Of a stretch of DNA of 64,000 bases, positions 43,352 to 52,027 are shown piece by piece. Made by a program: the position numbers and the translations under genes. The notes beneath the pieces are model-generated. The model was not told the origin of the DNA, made no database searches, and saw nothing but the letters and a program-made list of their open reading frames with translations. Within the stretch, counting starts at the first letter, position 1; the number at the start of each line of letters is the position of its first letter. Location: NCBI RefSeq assembly GCF_030811455.1, contig NZ_JAUSQU010000001.1, positions 62,001 to 126,000 of the forward strand, in the 5' to 3' direction. Source of the DNA: Streptosporangium lutulentum (GTDB taxonomy: Bacteria > Actinomycetota > Actinomycetes > Streptosporangiales > Streptosporangiaceae).

Positions 43352-43993
43352 TTACCCGGCGGTCCAGCGCCGGGTGATCTCCTCGGCGTCGGGCGCCGGG
43401 CCGGGCAGGGGCTCCGCCGAGGTCAGGTGCATGGCGTCGAGGATCAGGGCCAGGTATCGGCGCCTGATCTGGGAGGTTCTGGTCTCGTCGCCGAGGTGGA
43501 CGGCGGAGAGTTGATCAAAGATCATCGCCATGTCGGCGACGTTCAGGCCGGGACGGAGCACGCCGGCGTTCCTCGCGCGATCGAAGACCCGTGTGGCGAG
43601 TTCGGACGCATGGGCGGAGTCGCGGTAGAGGTCCTCGGTGGGCGTGAAGGTCCCGGCCAGGTTGATCGTCAGGGAGTGGACGTCGGCGTCCACGACGCGG
43701 CGCATGAACGCGGTGAAGGCGGTCCACGGGTCGCCCTCGTCGGCCAGAGCCGCCTCGGCCTCGGCGATGTAGCGCTTCAGGCCGTCCGCGCAGAGTTTGC
43801 GGAGCAGGTCCTCCTTGCCGGCGTAACGGCGGTAGAGGGCGCTGATGCCGACTCCGGCACGTTCGGCGACGGCCGAGACCGGTGCGCCGGGGTCGGCGAC
43901 GAAGACCGCGCGCGCGGCCTCCAGGATCACCTGGTCGTTACGAGCCGCCTGGGCCTTCCGGCCGTTCATGGGCGCCGGGGGCGTTGCCTTCAT
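43352..43993 (-). CDS. TetR/AcrR family transcriptional regulator
   Basis: A 213-residue regulator. NDQVILEAARAVFVADPGAP then VSAVAERAGVGISALYRRYA and GKEDLLRKL form the TetR DNA-binding domain, and the rest is the helical ligand domain. ATG 43993 gives the longest product, with GAAGGG touching it; ATG 43969 (MNGRKAQAARN) would start just before the helix-turn-helix and may be the true start. A TetR-like operator lies directly upstream. It is co-directional with the LysR gene 96 bases upstream. Its target genes besides itself are not evident. Confidence 0.87.
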   Translation of the reverse strand: MKATPPAPMNGRKAQAARNDQVILEAARAVFVADPGAPVSAVAERAGVGISALYRRYAGKEDLLRKLCADGLKRYIAEAEAALADEGDPWTAFTAFMRRVVDADVHSLTINLAGTFTPTEDLYRDSAHASELATRVFDRARNAGVLRPGLNVADMAMIFDQLSAVHLGDETRTSQIRRRYLALILDAMHLTSAEPLPGPAPDAEEITRRWTAG

Positions 43994-44009
43994 CCCTTCA
44001 ATCTATCTT

Positions 44010-44026
44010 CGGAACGTAAGGTTCCG
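44010..44026. promoter_or_regulatory. TetR-type operator CGGAAC-N5-GTTCCG
   Basis: CGGAACGTAAGGTTCCG has 6-base inverted arms around a 5-base centre, 17-33 bases before the TetR start, so it probably mediates autorepression. Confidence 0.65.
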
Positions 44027-44089
44027 TTCTGGATGAGGGAAACTCCTGGAATCCGGAGACCCGCCCGATCCGGAAACGGGACCGTCCGT

Positions 44090-44917
44090 TCAGGAGCTCA
44101 TGGCGTAGAGCAGGTCGCGCAGGCCCTCCTCGCGGCCGTTGAGCCAGACCATGCGCAGGGCCAGGGCCGGCGCCTCCGGCTCCAGCGGGATCAGAGTGCC
44201 GGCCGCCAGGTCCTCGGCGATCGCGAAGTCGGGGAGCAGGGCCATGCCCAGCCCCTGCTTGGCCCACTCCCTGACGGTGACGACGCCGGGCAACTCCCGC
44301 CGCCTGACGTCGAGGCCGAACATCCGGTCGGAGGCCATCCGGATCGAGCAGGCGGGCTCGGTCACCAGCAGGGTGTCGGCGTGCCCGGTGGGGGCCGCGA
44401 CCAGCACCAGCCGGACCTCTCCCACATCGAGGAAGTCCAGTTCGGGCGGTGGGACGAAACCGAGGCCGCCGATCTGGACCCCGGAGTCGAGCAACAGCCC
44501 GGCGTCGAGGGAGCCCCGTGCGATCTCGGCGAGCAGCAGTTGCCTGGAGAGCGCGGTGACGTCGAGGTCGATGTCGGGACGGGACTCGGCCAGGCGCCGG
44601 ATGATGCCGGGCAGCCGGGTCGCGGCGAGCATCTCCAGCGCGCCCACCCGGACCTCGCGGCGCTGCCCGGTGACCGCCAGCCGCACCGCCTCCGCGTGGT
44701 CGAGCAGACCGCGGGCCTCGGCGAGCAGGGTCCGTCCCGGCCCGGTGAGCCGCATGCCCCGGGGAGTGCGCTCGAAGAGCGTCACCCCGAGGGAGCTCTC
44801 CAGCCGGCGGATCTGTTCCGACGTCGAGGCCGGTGCCAGGCCCAGCTGGTTCGCGGCTTCGGTGATCGTGCCCGCCCCGGCGACCGCGACAAAACCCCGC
44901 AATTGCCTCAGATCCAT
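44090..44917 (-). CDS. LysR family transcriptional regulator
   Basis: A 275-residue LysR regulator. MDLRQLRGFVAVAGAGTITE and AANQLGLAPASTSEQIRRLE are the helix-turn-helix and LFERTPRGMRLTGPGRTLL the wing. The effector domain follows from about residue 88. ATG 44917 gives the canonical N-terminus. It is divergent from an MFS transporter with 82 bases between starts, the usual arrangement for a regulator and its exporter target. Confidence 0.9.
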   Translation of the reverse strand: MDLRQLRGFVAVAGAGTITEAANQLGLAPASTSEQIRRLESSLGVTLFERTPRGMRLTGPGRTLLAEARGLLDHAEAVRLAVTGQRREVRVGALEMLAATRLPGIIRRLAESRPDIDLDVTALSRQLLLAEIARGSLDAGLLLDSGVQIGGLGFVPPPELDFLDVGEVRLVLVAAPTGHADTLLVTEPACSIRMASDRMFGLDVRRRELPGVVTVREWAKQGLGMALLPDFAIAEDLAAGTLIPLEPEAPALALRMVWLNGREEGLRDLLYAMSS

Positions 44918-44999
44918 GTCGTCAGCATACGGTTTTCCCGAACGCCCCCTGAGGCTGCGTCTGTTGAGATGAAATGTCCGATTCCGCAGAGTTGCCGGC

Positions 45000-46313
45000 A
45001 TGCTCGCGACACCATCCTTCCGGCGGCTCGCCGGAATCTCCCTCGCCTACTTTCTCGTCCTCCTCGACACCACGGTGCTCACCGTCGCCCTGCCCGACCT
45101 GCGCGCCTCCCTCGGCGGAACGTTCGCCGACCAGCAGTGGGCCGTCAACGGCTACACGGTCGCGTTCGCCGCGTCGCTCCTGACCGGCGGGGCGGTGTCC
45201 GACAGGTATGGCGCGGCCCGGGTGTTCCGGCTGGGTGTCACCGGGTTCGGGGTGATCTCCCTGATGTGCGCTCTGGCGCCCGGCATGGGAATCCTCATCG
45301 CCCTGCGCGCGCTGCTGGGCCTGGCGGGGGCGCTCTGCCTGGGAAGCTCCCTCGGGCTGATCGCCCAGCTCCATACGGATCCCGCCGGCAGAGCGCGGGC
45401 CATGGGGGTGTGGGCGGCGCTTACCGGCACCGCGCTCGCGGCCGGTCCGCTGCTCGGCGGGCTGCTCGTGGAGTCGTACGGCTGGCGCGCGATCTTCCTC
45501 GTCAATCCGCCGCTCGCCGTGCTGAGCCTCATCGCCGTCCGAGGTCTGGTCTCGGCCATGGGGGCGGGCAGGATCGACTGGGGCGTGCAGGTCGTGGCCT
45601 GCGCCTTCCTCGGTCTACTGGCTGCGGCGATCACCGGCTTCTCCGTCCCTGCCGCCTCGCTCGCCCTCGTGGCGCTCGCCGTACTGGTCTGGCTGCAGCG
45701 GCGTGCTCCCGAGCCCGTGCTGCCGGGCGGATCGCTCCGTGCCTCCTGGCCGGGCCTGCTCACCGGCGGGGTGGTGAACTTCGCCTTCTCGGGAGCGCTC
45801 TTCGTGATCACACTGCTTCTTCAGGGAGAGCGGGGGTTCACGCCGCTGGAGGCGGGGCTGGCATTCCTGCCCCTGACCGTCCCGATGACCTTCAACGCGC
45901 TGCTCACCGGCCGTCTCGTCGCCCGCTACGGCCCGGGTCCCTCGATCCTGGCCGGCCTCGCCCTGCTGTCCGCGGGCCTGACGGCGGCCCCCTCGGCAAT
46001 CGGAATGATCATGGTGGGCCTCGGCCTGTCGTGCTGCCTGCCCGCCCTGGTCGCGGACGTCGTGTCGACGGCTCCCGCCGGTACGGCGGGCACGGCGGGC
46101 GGCCTGCTCAACGCGGTGCGGCAGGTGGGCGCGGTCCTCGGAGTGGCGGTCATGGGAGTCGTCGCCCACGGCACGGCCGACGGCACCTCCCGCGCGCTGC
46201 TCCTCGCCGCGGTCCTCACGGCCCTCACCCTGGTGGTCCGGTGCGGTACACACTGGGCCGGGCGCCGAGCCGCAGGTCAGGACAGCCGCGTGCCCGTGCG
46301 CCCGCCGATGTGA
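45000..46313 (+). CDS. MFS transporter (DHA2 family efflux type)
   Basis: A 437-residue transporter. YFLVLLDTTVLTVALPDLRA (helix 1 with the DTTV motif of the 14-helix drug exporters), NGYTVAFAASLLTGGAVSDR with YGAARVFRLG (motif A region) and the motif-C-like TGTALAAGPLLGGLLVESYG are visible. At 437 residues it is somewhat shorter than typical 14-helix members. No strong ribosome site before ATG 45000. Likely controlled by the divergent LysR regulator. Its 3' end overlaps the 3' end of the convergent PNPOx-like gene by 37 bases. Confidence 0.88.
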   Translation: MLATPSFRRLAGISLAYFLVLLDTTVLTVALPDLRASLGGTFADQQWAVNGYTVAFAASLLTGGAVSDRYGAARVFRLGVTGFGVISLMCALAPGMGILIALRALLGLAGALCLGSSLGLIAQLHTDPAGRARAMGVWAALTGTALAAGPLLGGLLVESYGWRAIFLVNPPLAVLSLIAVRGLVSAMGAGRIDWGVQVVACAFLGLLAAAITGFSVPAASLALVALAVLVWLQRRAPEPVLPGGSLRASWPGLLTGGVVNFAFSGALFVITLLLQGERGFTPLEAGLAFLPLTVPMTFNALLTGRLVARYGPGPSILAGLALLSAGLTAAPSAIGMIMVGLGLSCCLPALVADVVSTAPAGTAGTAGGLLNAVRQVGAVLGVAVMGVVAHGTADGTSRALLLAAVLTALTLVVRCGTHWAGRRAAGQDSRVPVRPPM

Positions 46314-47008
46314 TCGGGGGGCGTGGCTCCTTCGGGGAGCAGGGGATCGGGGATCGGGGCCAGCCAGGTGGTGGCGAGCGGCAGTACGCCCGCCCAGAGC
46401 CCCAGCGCGGCGTCGGGCCCCTCTCCGTCGTCGGGCGGGCCCGAGCTCACCTTGACCGACGCCTCCGCCAGGGAGATCGCAAGGATGGTCGTCGCCGCCA
46501 GTTCCTTACGGCTGGGCCGCCTGGCGTAGTCCCACTGCCCCGGGGCGGAGTGCTCGGTCAGGATCCGCAGCGCGGCCAGCTTCTCCTCGCCCTCCAGCCT
46601 CCGGGGCACCCCGTAGACCATGGCGGACCGGTAGTTGACACCGTGCTCGAACACCGATCTGGCGAGGACGAGGCCGTCCACATGGGTGACCGTCACACAG
46701 ACCACGCTCGGCCCGGCCGACGGACCCGGCCTCGCGTCGGCATCCCCGTCAGGGCTCCCGGATCCGGCCCGTGCCCCTGATGACTCTCGCCCGGTCAGGC
46801 TCCGGCTGGCGGACGACCCGTGGACGTAGAGGTGGCCGGCGTCGAAGCCGTAGACCGTGGGAACCACCATCGGCACACCTTCGGAGATCACCCCGAGGTG
46901 GCAGACGAACCCGGCACGCAGTACCTCGTACAGGGCCGCGCGATCGGTCCGGCCCTTCTCTCGGAGGCGGCGGTGCCTGGTGCGCTCCGTTGCCGATAAT
47001 TCGCTCAC
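46277..47008 (-). CDS. Pyridoxamine 5'-phosphate oxidase-like (FMN-binding split barrel) protein
   Basis: A 243-residue protein of the PNPOx-like family. TDRAALYEVLRAGFVCHLGV then PMVVPTVYGFDAGHLYVHGS is the N-terminal strand pair of the FMN barrel; VNYRSAMVYGVPRRLEGEEK and AALRILTEHSAPGQWDYARR are further family blocks. Members bind FMN or heme; a true PNPOx role is unlikely because the vitamin B6 motifs are absent. A Gly/Asp/Ser/Pro-rich insert of about 27 residues (near residues 74-100) interrupts the barrel. The start is GTG 47008; no ribosome site stands out. It converges on and overlaps the end of the MFS gene. Confidence 0.82.
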   Translation of the reverse strand: MSELSATERTRHRRLREKGRTDRAALYEVLRAGFVCHLGVISEGVPMVVPTVYGFDAGHLYVHGSSASRSLTGRESSGARAGSGSPDGDADARPGPSAGPSVVCVTVTHVDGLVLARSVFEHGVNYRSAMVYGVPRRLEGEEKLAALRILTEHSAPGQWDYARRPSRKELAATTILAISLAEASVKVSSGPPDDGEGPDAALGLWAGVLPLATTWLAPIPDPLLPEGATPPDHIGGRTGTRLS

Positions 47009-47301
47009 GGATGGACATTCAACCAGACGTCGGCGACGGGCTCCCGGGAACGGATCCTCAAGACGGGCTCGCCGGGAGCCGGACCGGTGAATCGGGGTGA
47101 GACGTCGAATTCGCTGAACGTTAATTTTGACGACATATTTGCGGAAGGCCCGCAAAAAAGCTTCGGAAGCCGGCAGCCGGGACGACGGCTTTGACGGGGG
47201 GCTCGCGAAAGACCCGCAAGATGGCGGCAGGGCTGCGAAAAAGAGTCCGGGAAGCCGGCGGAAGGTCCGCGACGGACCCGCGAAAAGGCCCTGGAAACAG
47301 A
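47009..47301. other. Intergenic stretch with GCGAAAGACCCGC-like repeats
   Basis: Upstream of the PNPOx-like gene. Short motifs such as GCGAAA-GACCCGC and GGAAGCCGGC recur several times in 47155-47300, ending in the hairpin at 47302-47328. No gene is supported. Confidence 0.4.
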
Positions 47302-47328
47302 GAAAGACCCGTCCGGGACGGGTCTTTC
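47302..47328 (-). terminator. Terminator of the small gene at 47340-47513
   Basis: GAAAGACCCGTCC and GGACGGGTCTTTC are perfect 13-base arms with one central base, starting 12 bases after the small gene's stop. Read on the minus strand it is followed by TCTGTTT. Confidence 0.8.
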
Positions 47329-47339
47329 GCGGGCTGGGG

Positions 47340-47513
47340 TCAAGCGGCGGGGGTGGGACCGCTCGTGCGTGGGAAGCGCAGGACGTTTCGTCCGGTGTAG
47401 GCACGAAGGTCGACGACCTTCGTGTCACCGGACGTTCTGCGGCGTGTCGCGGAACGGATGTCCCGGATCTTGAGCCGTGCGACATATGGTGGCACGACCA
47501 CAAGTCTCTTCAT
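47340..47513 (-). CDS. 57-residue basic protein of unknown function
   Basis: MKRLVVVPPYVARLKIRDIR then SATRRRTSGDTKVVDLRAYT then GRNVLRFPRTSGPTPAA. I do not recognise it. Support for a real gene is structural: GGGGGG stands 4 bases before the ATG, TATAAC (47538-47543, minus strand) lies at a -10-like distance, the stop is followed within 12 bases by a strong terminator, and codon third positions are GC-rich. It is strongly basic (about 13 Arg/Lys), without cysteines or a signal peptide. It could be a small regulatory or ribosome-associated protein, or a peptide precursor; nothing in the sequence decides. Confidence 0.6.
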   Translation of the reverse strand: MKRLVVVPPYVARLKIRDIRSATRRRTSGDTKVVDLRAYTGRNVLRFPRTSGPTPAA

Positions 47514-47828
47514 TGAGCCCCCCGGCGTGATGGTTCTGTTATAAGAGATGTTTACAGATCGTGGCATAAGACTGTCGTAAAGACAAAGGTCAGTACGGAA
47601 GCCGACGACCTGACGGAGAGCGTAGGTCCAGGCTGGAAGTGCGGATGGGACGGCGCCGGCCCCGCCGGGTGATTCTGGTGCGTCGCATGGTCTGCCCCCT
47701 TTTCCTTGGACTCACCGTGCTCCACGTCGCGTGGTGTCCGGTCGACGGCCGCCTGCGGGGCCGGTCCGGTCGGACGGGCTCGCACGGATGCCCATGCGAG
47801 CCAACCTAGTCCGCCACCGCCGCTGGGA
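47514..47828. other. Promoter DNA and intergenic stretch
   Basis: AT-richer DNA (about 47520-47600) with the small gene's promoter, then GC-rich DNA without recognisable coding until the decarboxylase remnant at 47829. Confidence 0.4.
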
Positions 47829-48107
47829 TCAACCGTTTTGGTTACGGAAAGATTCAGGATCCATACGTGTGGTGACGGCGATCCGGTTCCACGCGTTGAT
47901 CGTCGAGATCGTCATCACCAGCGCGGCCGGCGCCTCCGGCTCGTAGTGGGCCTCGGCCTCGTCCCGCACCTCGTCCGGCACCGTCTCCCGCGGTCGCCGA
48001 GCCGGGTGACCTCCTCGGCCAGGGCGAGGGCGGCCCGCTCGGCGTCGGTGAAGAACCAGGGCCGGCATGGCCTGGTAGGCCCCAGGGGCGAGTTCCGCCA
48101 CATTCAT
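47829..48107 (-). pseudogene. Decayed carboxymuconolactone decarboxylase (AhpD-like) gene
   Basis: Three pieces in two frames line up with one AhpD/CMD-family protein: MNVAELAPGAYQAM, then after a frame change WFFTDAERAALALAEEVTRL, then back in the first frame VPDEVRDEAEAHYEPEAPAA followed by LVMTISTINAWNRIAVTTRM. The middle, about 40 residues that would carry the CxxC redox centre, is missing between the first two pieces. Normal members run about 150 residues and reduce peroxides or act as decarboxylases. With the sigma factor fragment just upstream this is the classic ECF41 partner gene, now dead. Confidence 0.75.
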
Positions 48108-48114
48108 CCCTGCC

Positions 48115-48234
48115 CGGCGTGAGCCGGGATATCGGGGGCCACCGGCCGGCCGGCGACACCCCGATCTCCGAACGGTCCGCCCCGCCCGGCCGGAACCAGG
48201 CATCCTGTACCACGTCCCCGGCCTCGTCGAGGCC
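48115..48234 (-). pseudogene. Remnant of an ECF41-type sigma factor gene
   Basis: The minus-strand frame reads GLDEAGDVVQDAWFRPGGAD then RSEIGVSPAGRWPPISRL, which matches sigma region 2 of SigJ/ECF41 factors (usual form: EAEDVVQEAWLRW ... SPAGWLTTVVSRL). Regions 2.1, 4 and the SnoaL-like tail are absent. The frame continues upstream to an ATG at 48384 but the extra residues do not resemble a sigma factor. Confidence 0.65.
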
Positions 48235-48404
48235 GCCGAACGGCAGGTGGACCACCCCCGTCTGCCGCAGCCGGACGGGGCCGAGTCCGGCCAGACCTTC
48301 ATCACCGTTCACGTAGGGAGGACGAGACATGTCCCACGTGTGTGACATCCGGCGAACCACCTCGTTTCCCGGAGCGTCCGACATGTCGCCGAACGGAGCG
48401 TGAG

Positions 48405-51400
48405 GTGAAGTCCGGGCTGATGGACGGAGACCCTCAGCGGCTGGGCGGCTACTGGCTGGCCGGGCGGCTGGGCGCGGGCGGCCGGGGCGTGGTCTACGAG
48501 GCGTACGACGCCGAGGGCAGGCGCGTCGCGGTCAGGGTGCTGCCCGATGACGCGGGCACCGACCCCGAACTGCGCGGCCGGTTCGGACGCGAGGCCGCCG
48601 CGGCCCGTCGCGTCGCCCCCTTCTGCGCGGCGGGCGTGCTCGACGCGGACCTCGACGGGCCCAGGCCGTACATCGTCTCCGAATACGTGGAGGGGCCGAC
48701 CCTGCGCGGGGCCGTCGCGGAGGGGCGCCGCTTCACCGGGGGCGACCTGCACCGTCTCGCGACCGCGGTCGCCACCGCGCTGACCGCCGTCCACGAGGCC
48801 GGGATCGCCCACCGTGATCTCAAACCGGACGACGTGCTCCTCGGTCCCGACGGTCCCCGGGTGATCGACTTCGGTGTCGCCCGTACGGCGGACCTGTCGC
48901 CGACCGCGACCGGCATGGCGGCGGGCATCCCGACCTACCTGGCTCCCGAGATCTTCACGGGCCGGGGCGCGGGCACGTCCGCCGACGTGTTCGCCTGGGG
49001 CGGGATCATGGTCTTCGCCGCCACCGGGGCGGACCCGTTCCGGGTGGAGAGCGTGGGCGGCGTCACGGACCGGGTGCTCTCCGTGCGACCCCAGCTGGAC
49101 ATGCTGCCCGAGCACCTCCGGCCGTTCGTCGCCGCCTCGCTCGCCAGGGACCCCGAGGCCAGGCCGTCGGCCAGGGATCTGCTGCTCGCCCTGGTCGGCG
49201 GGGACGGCGGCCTCGGCACCCCGGAGCTGCTCGCGGCGGGCCGCGAGGCCGGGGCCCCGCTCCGGGCCCCCGTCGCCGACCCCGCGCTCGGCACCCTCGC
49301 CGAGGAGGTCTACGCCGGGCTCGGCCCGGCCGAGCGGGAACTCGCCCCCGAGGTGTTCCTCCGGCTCGTCACCGTGACGGACGACGGCCGGTTGATCGTA
49401 CGGCGGGCGTGGCGGGCCGAGTTCCTCGACGGGCGAGCCGAGAGCGAGGCCGCCGCCGTCCGGCGGCTGCTGCGGGCGTTCGCCCCCTTCCTCAGCCACG
49501 ACGACCAGGAGATCTGGCTGTCGCGGCCCGCACTGCCGCAGGCCTGGCCGAGACTGCGCATGTGGGTCCGGGCCAACCGGGACGGCCTGGTCGTGCACCG
49601 GGGGATCCTCACCGCCGCGCGGCGCTGGCAGACCCAGGGCCGCGCGGACGGAGACCTGTTGCGGGGCGGCGGCCTGGAGAGCGCGACGCACTGGGCGGCC
49701 ACCGGCCGCCGCGCCATCACGCTCAGCCTGGTCGAGCGCGACTTCCTGAAGGCGGGCGCCGCCCTCGCCGGGCGCCGTGCCCGCCGGAGCCGGCTGCTGT
49801 CCGTCACCCTGGCCGTGCTACTGGTGATCGCGCTGGCCGCCGGGACGCTCGCCGTACGGCAGGGCATGGCGGCCGACGCCCGCAGCGCCGTCCTCGCGTC
49901 CCAGCGCGACAGCGCGGAGGCCCGCCGGCTCGCCACCACGGCCGACACGCTACGGGTCGCCGATCCGGTCAGGGCCATGCTGCTCAGCGTGGCCGCCTGG
50001 CGGCTGGCCCCGGTGATCGAGGCCAGGGCGAGCCTGTCCGGCTCGCTGGCCCAGTGGGAGACGGCCACGTTCCATGATCCGGCCACCTCGATCCGGACGC
50101 TCAGGGCGCTGAGCGGCGACGGGCGGACGCTCGTCAGCGCGGGGGAGGGCGAGGCGCGGATCTGGGACGTGCGGACCGGCAGGCGCACCGGCGGGTTCGG
50201 GGGGATCGGGGAGGACCTGCGGGCGCTCGCGCTGAGCCCGAGCGGCAGGCTGCTCGCGGTGATCAACGGTCTGGAGCTGACGGTCTGGGACGTGGTGACC
50301 GGCGGTCCGACCGGCGTGGCCCTCACCGTCCGGGGGCGTTTCGACGGCGGGGACACCGGGGTGTTCTTCGGGCAGGCCGAGAACCGGCTCGTGGTCGTCC
50401 GGGACCGGGGGCTCACGGTCGTGGATCTCACCACGGGGAGGACGACGTCCCCGCCCGGTTTCGGGAGCGTCGACGTCTCTCCCGACGGGAACAGGCTGGT
50501 GGCCGGCGGCGTCGACGGCCTGCCGACGGTCTGGACGCTGGACCGGACGGCGGGCCTCCCGCTGGGCGGCGGGTGCGACGGCTGCGCGCCGGATGTGGCC
50601 TACAGCCCGGACGGCAGGACCGTCGCGGTCGCCCGGAACAAGGACATCGAGCTGCGAGACGCGTTCACCGGAGCGAGGCTGGACCCCCTGTTCGAGGAAG
50701 GCGACGGCGGCGATCTGGCCTTCAGCCCCGACGGGCGCTTCCTGAGCGCCGCGGACGAGACGAGCCTCAAGCTCTGGCGGGTCCGGGACGGACGGCTGCT
50801 GCTGACCCGGAGGATCGACGCGTTCTCGCCCGTCGTGGCCTTCGACCCGGACGGGCGCACGCTCCGCCATCTCACGGAAGGCTCGGTGACGGCTTTCGAC
50901 ATCACCGCGCTGACCAGGCCCGTCACGCTGAAAGGGCCCGTGACCACCTGGGCGGAGCTGGCCCCCGGCGGGCGGCTGCTCGCCTCCAGGGAGACGGAGA
51001 CGAGCGAGGTCGTGCTCCGGGACGTACGGCGGCGCACGCGTGTCGCCGCTCTGGAGGCCGGCCCCGTACGGGACGACGGCCACCTTGAGATGGCCTTCAG
51101 CGGAGACGGCAGGCGGCTGGCGATCCAGACGGGCGGACGGAGTCCCCGGCTGACGGTCTGGGACACCGTCACCTTCAGGCGGATCGCCGCCGTCGCCATC
51201 AGGCGCGACGCGCGGGCTCTCGCCGTGGCGATCAACACCGACGGTTCCGCCGTGGCCTCCTACGCGAATCACCAGGATGCCCGGCGACCGCTCCCGGGGA
51301 GGGGGAAGATCCGGGTATGGGACGTACCCAGCGGGCGTCTGCGCTGGTCACGGCCTCAGGAATCCGTCGCCGGTCAGGTGTTCAGCCCGAACGGCAAGGC

Positions 51401-51947
51401 TCTCGCGCCCGTCGGGGGAGATCAACGGCTGCTGGACACGGTGACGGGGAAGCCGTTCGGCGACGCGTACGGCTCGCGAGGGACCGGTAGCCCGATGATC
51501 TCGCTGGCCTTCAGCCGGGACGGTGCCCGCTTCGCCACCGCCGACCGGGCCGGACGGATCTCGGTCTGGGAGACGGCGACCAGGAGGCGGGTGGGCGTCC
51601 TGATCAGAGGCGGCGCGGGCGCGGGGGCCGGGCTGGTCCACTCGCCCCGTGGCGACGTGATCGCCGCCGGGGCCGGTGAGCGGGCGGTCGCGCTGTGGGA
51701 CATCGCGACCGGGCGCCGCCTCGGCCAGCCGATCACGGTGGGGACCGGCGACCTCCGGTCGCTGGCGTTCGCCGAGGACGGGTCCCGGCTGATCATGATC
51801 GACGTCGACGGCGTCCTGACCGAGCATCCGGTCGACCCGGAGCTGGCGGCGCGTGCGGTCTGCGCGCGGGCGGGCCGTACCCTGTCGCGCGAGGAGTGGA
51901 GCGCCTATCTGAACGGTGTGCCCTATCGCAATGTCTGTCCCCTTTGA
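48405..51947 (+). CDS. Membrane Ser/Thr protein kinase-like protein with WD40 propeller
   Basis: A 1180-residue protein: kinase-like domain (about 14-270), linker, a region about 300-460, one membrane helix (VTLAVLLVIALAAGTLAV, about 467-485), then a WD40 beta-propeller outside or after it (units such as VWDVVTGG, LAFSPDGRFLSAADETSLKL, RIWDVRTGRRTGG). The glycine loop (GAGGRGVVYEA), HRD (136-138), DFG (155-157) and APE motifs are present. However, the ATP-anchoring lysine of VAVK is Arg44 and the metal-binding asparagine of HRDLKPxN is Asp143, so activity may be weak, altered or lost. GTG 48405 has GGAG 6 bases upstream; ATG 48420 is the alternative. Confidence 0.88.
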   Translation: MKSGLMDGDPQRLGGYWLAGRLGAGGRGVVYEAYDAEGRRVAVRVLPDDAGTDPELRGRFGREAAAARRVAPFCAAGVLDADLDGPRPYIVSEYVEGPTLRGAVAEGRRFTGGDLHRLATAVATALTAVHEAGIAHRDLKPDDVLLGPDGPRVIDFGVARTADLSPTATGMAAGIPTYLAPEIFTGRGAGTSADVFAWGGIMVFAATGADPFRVESVGGVTDRVLSVRPQLDMLPEHLRPFVAASLARDPEARPSARDLLLALVGGDGGLGTPELLAAGREAGAPLRAPVADPALGTLAEEVYAGLGPAERELAPEVFLRLVTVTDDGRLIVRRAWRAEFLDGRAESEAAAVRRLLRAFAPFLSHDDQEIWLSRPALPQAWPRLRMWVRANRDGLVVHRGILTAARRWQTQGRADGDLLRGGGLESATHWAATGRRAITLSLVERDFLKAGAALAGRRARRSRLLSVTLAVLLVIALAAGTLAVRQGMAADARSAVLASQRDSAEARRLATTADTLRVADPVRAMLLSVAAWRLAPVIEARASLSGSLAQWETATFHDPATSIRTLRALSGDGRTLVSAGEGEARIWDVRTGRRTGGFGGIGEDLRALALSPSGRLLAVINGLELTVWDVVTGGPTGVALTVRGRFDGGDTGVFFGQAENRLVVVRDRGLTVVDLTTGRTTSPPGFGSVDVSPDGNRLVAGGVDGLPTVWTLDRTAGLPLGGGCDGCAPDVAYSPDGRTVAVARNKDIELRDAFTGARLDPLFEEGDGGDLAFSPDGRFLSAADETSLKLWRVRDGRLLLTRRIDAFSPVVAFDPDGRTLRHLTEGSVTAFDITALTRPVTLKGPVTTWAELAPGGRLLASRETETSEVVLRDVRRRTRVAALEAGPVRDDGHLEMAFSGDGRRLAIQTGGRSPRLTVWDTVTFRRIAAVAIRRDARALAVAINTDGSAVASYANHQDARRPLPGRGKIRVWDVPSGRLRWSRPQESVAGQVFSPNGKALAPVGGDQRLLDTVTGKPFGDAYGSRGTGSPMISLAFSRDGARFATADRAGRISVWETATRRRVGVLIRGGAGAGAGLVHSPRGDVIAAGAGERAVALWDIATGRRLGQPITVGTGDLRSLAFAEDGSRLIMIDVDGVLTEHPVDPELAARAVCARAGRTLSREEWSAYLNGVPYRNVCPL

Positions 51948-52027
51948 TCGCGATAAGGATGCCTGTCTGATCGGAGGATGCCTGGGTAGACCTACACGGA
52001 AGATGCCGTGAGTTTTCGGGGGGAAAC

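Noticed and set aside
43295..46780. 1161-codon plus-strand frame across the TetR, LysR and MFS genes
   Set aside because: It crosses three real genes and their promoters; low-complexity text with no domain.
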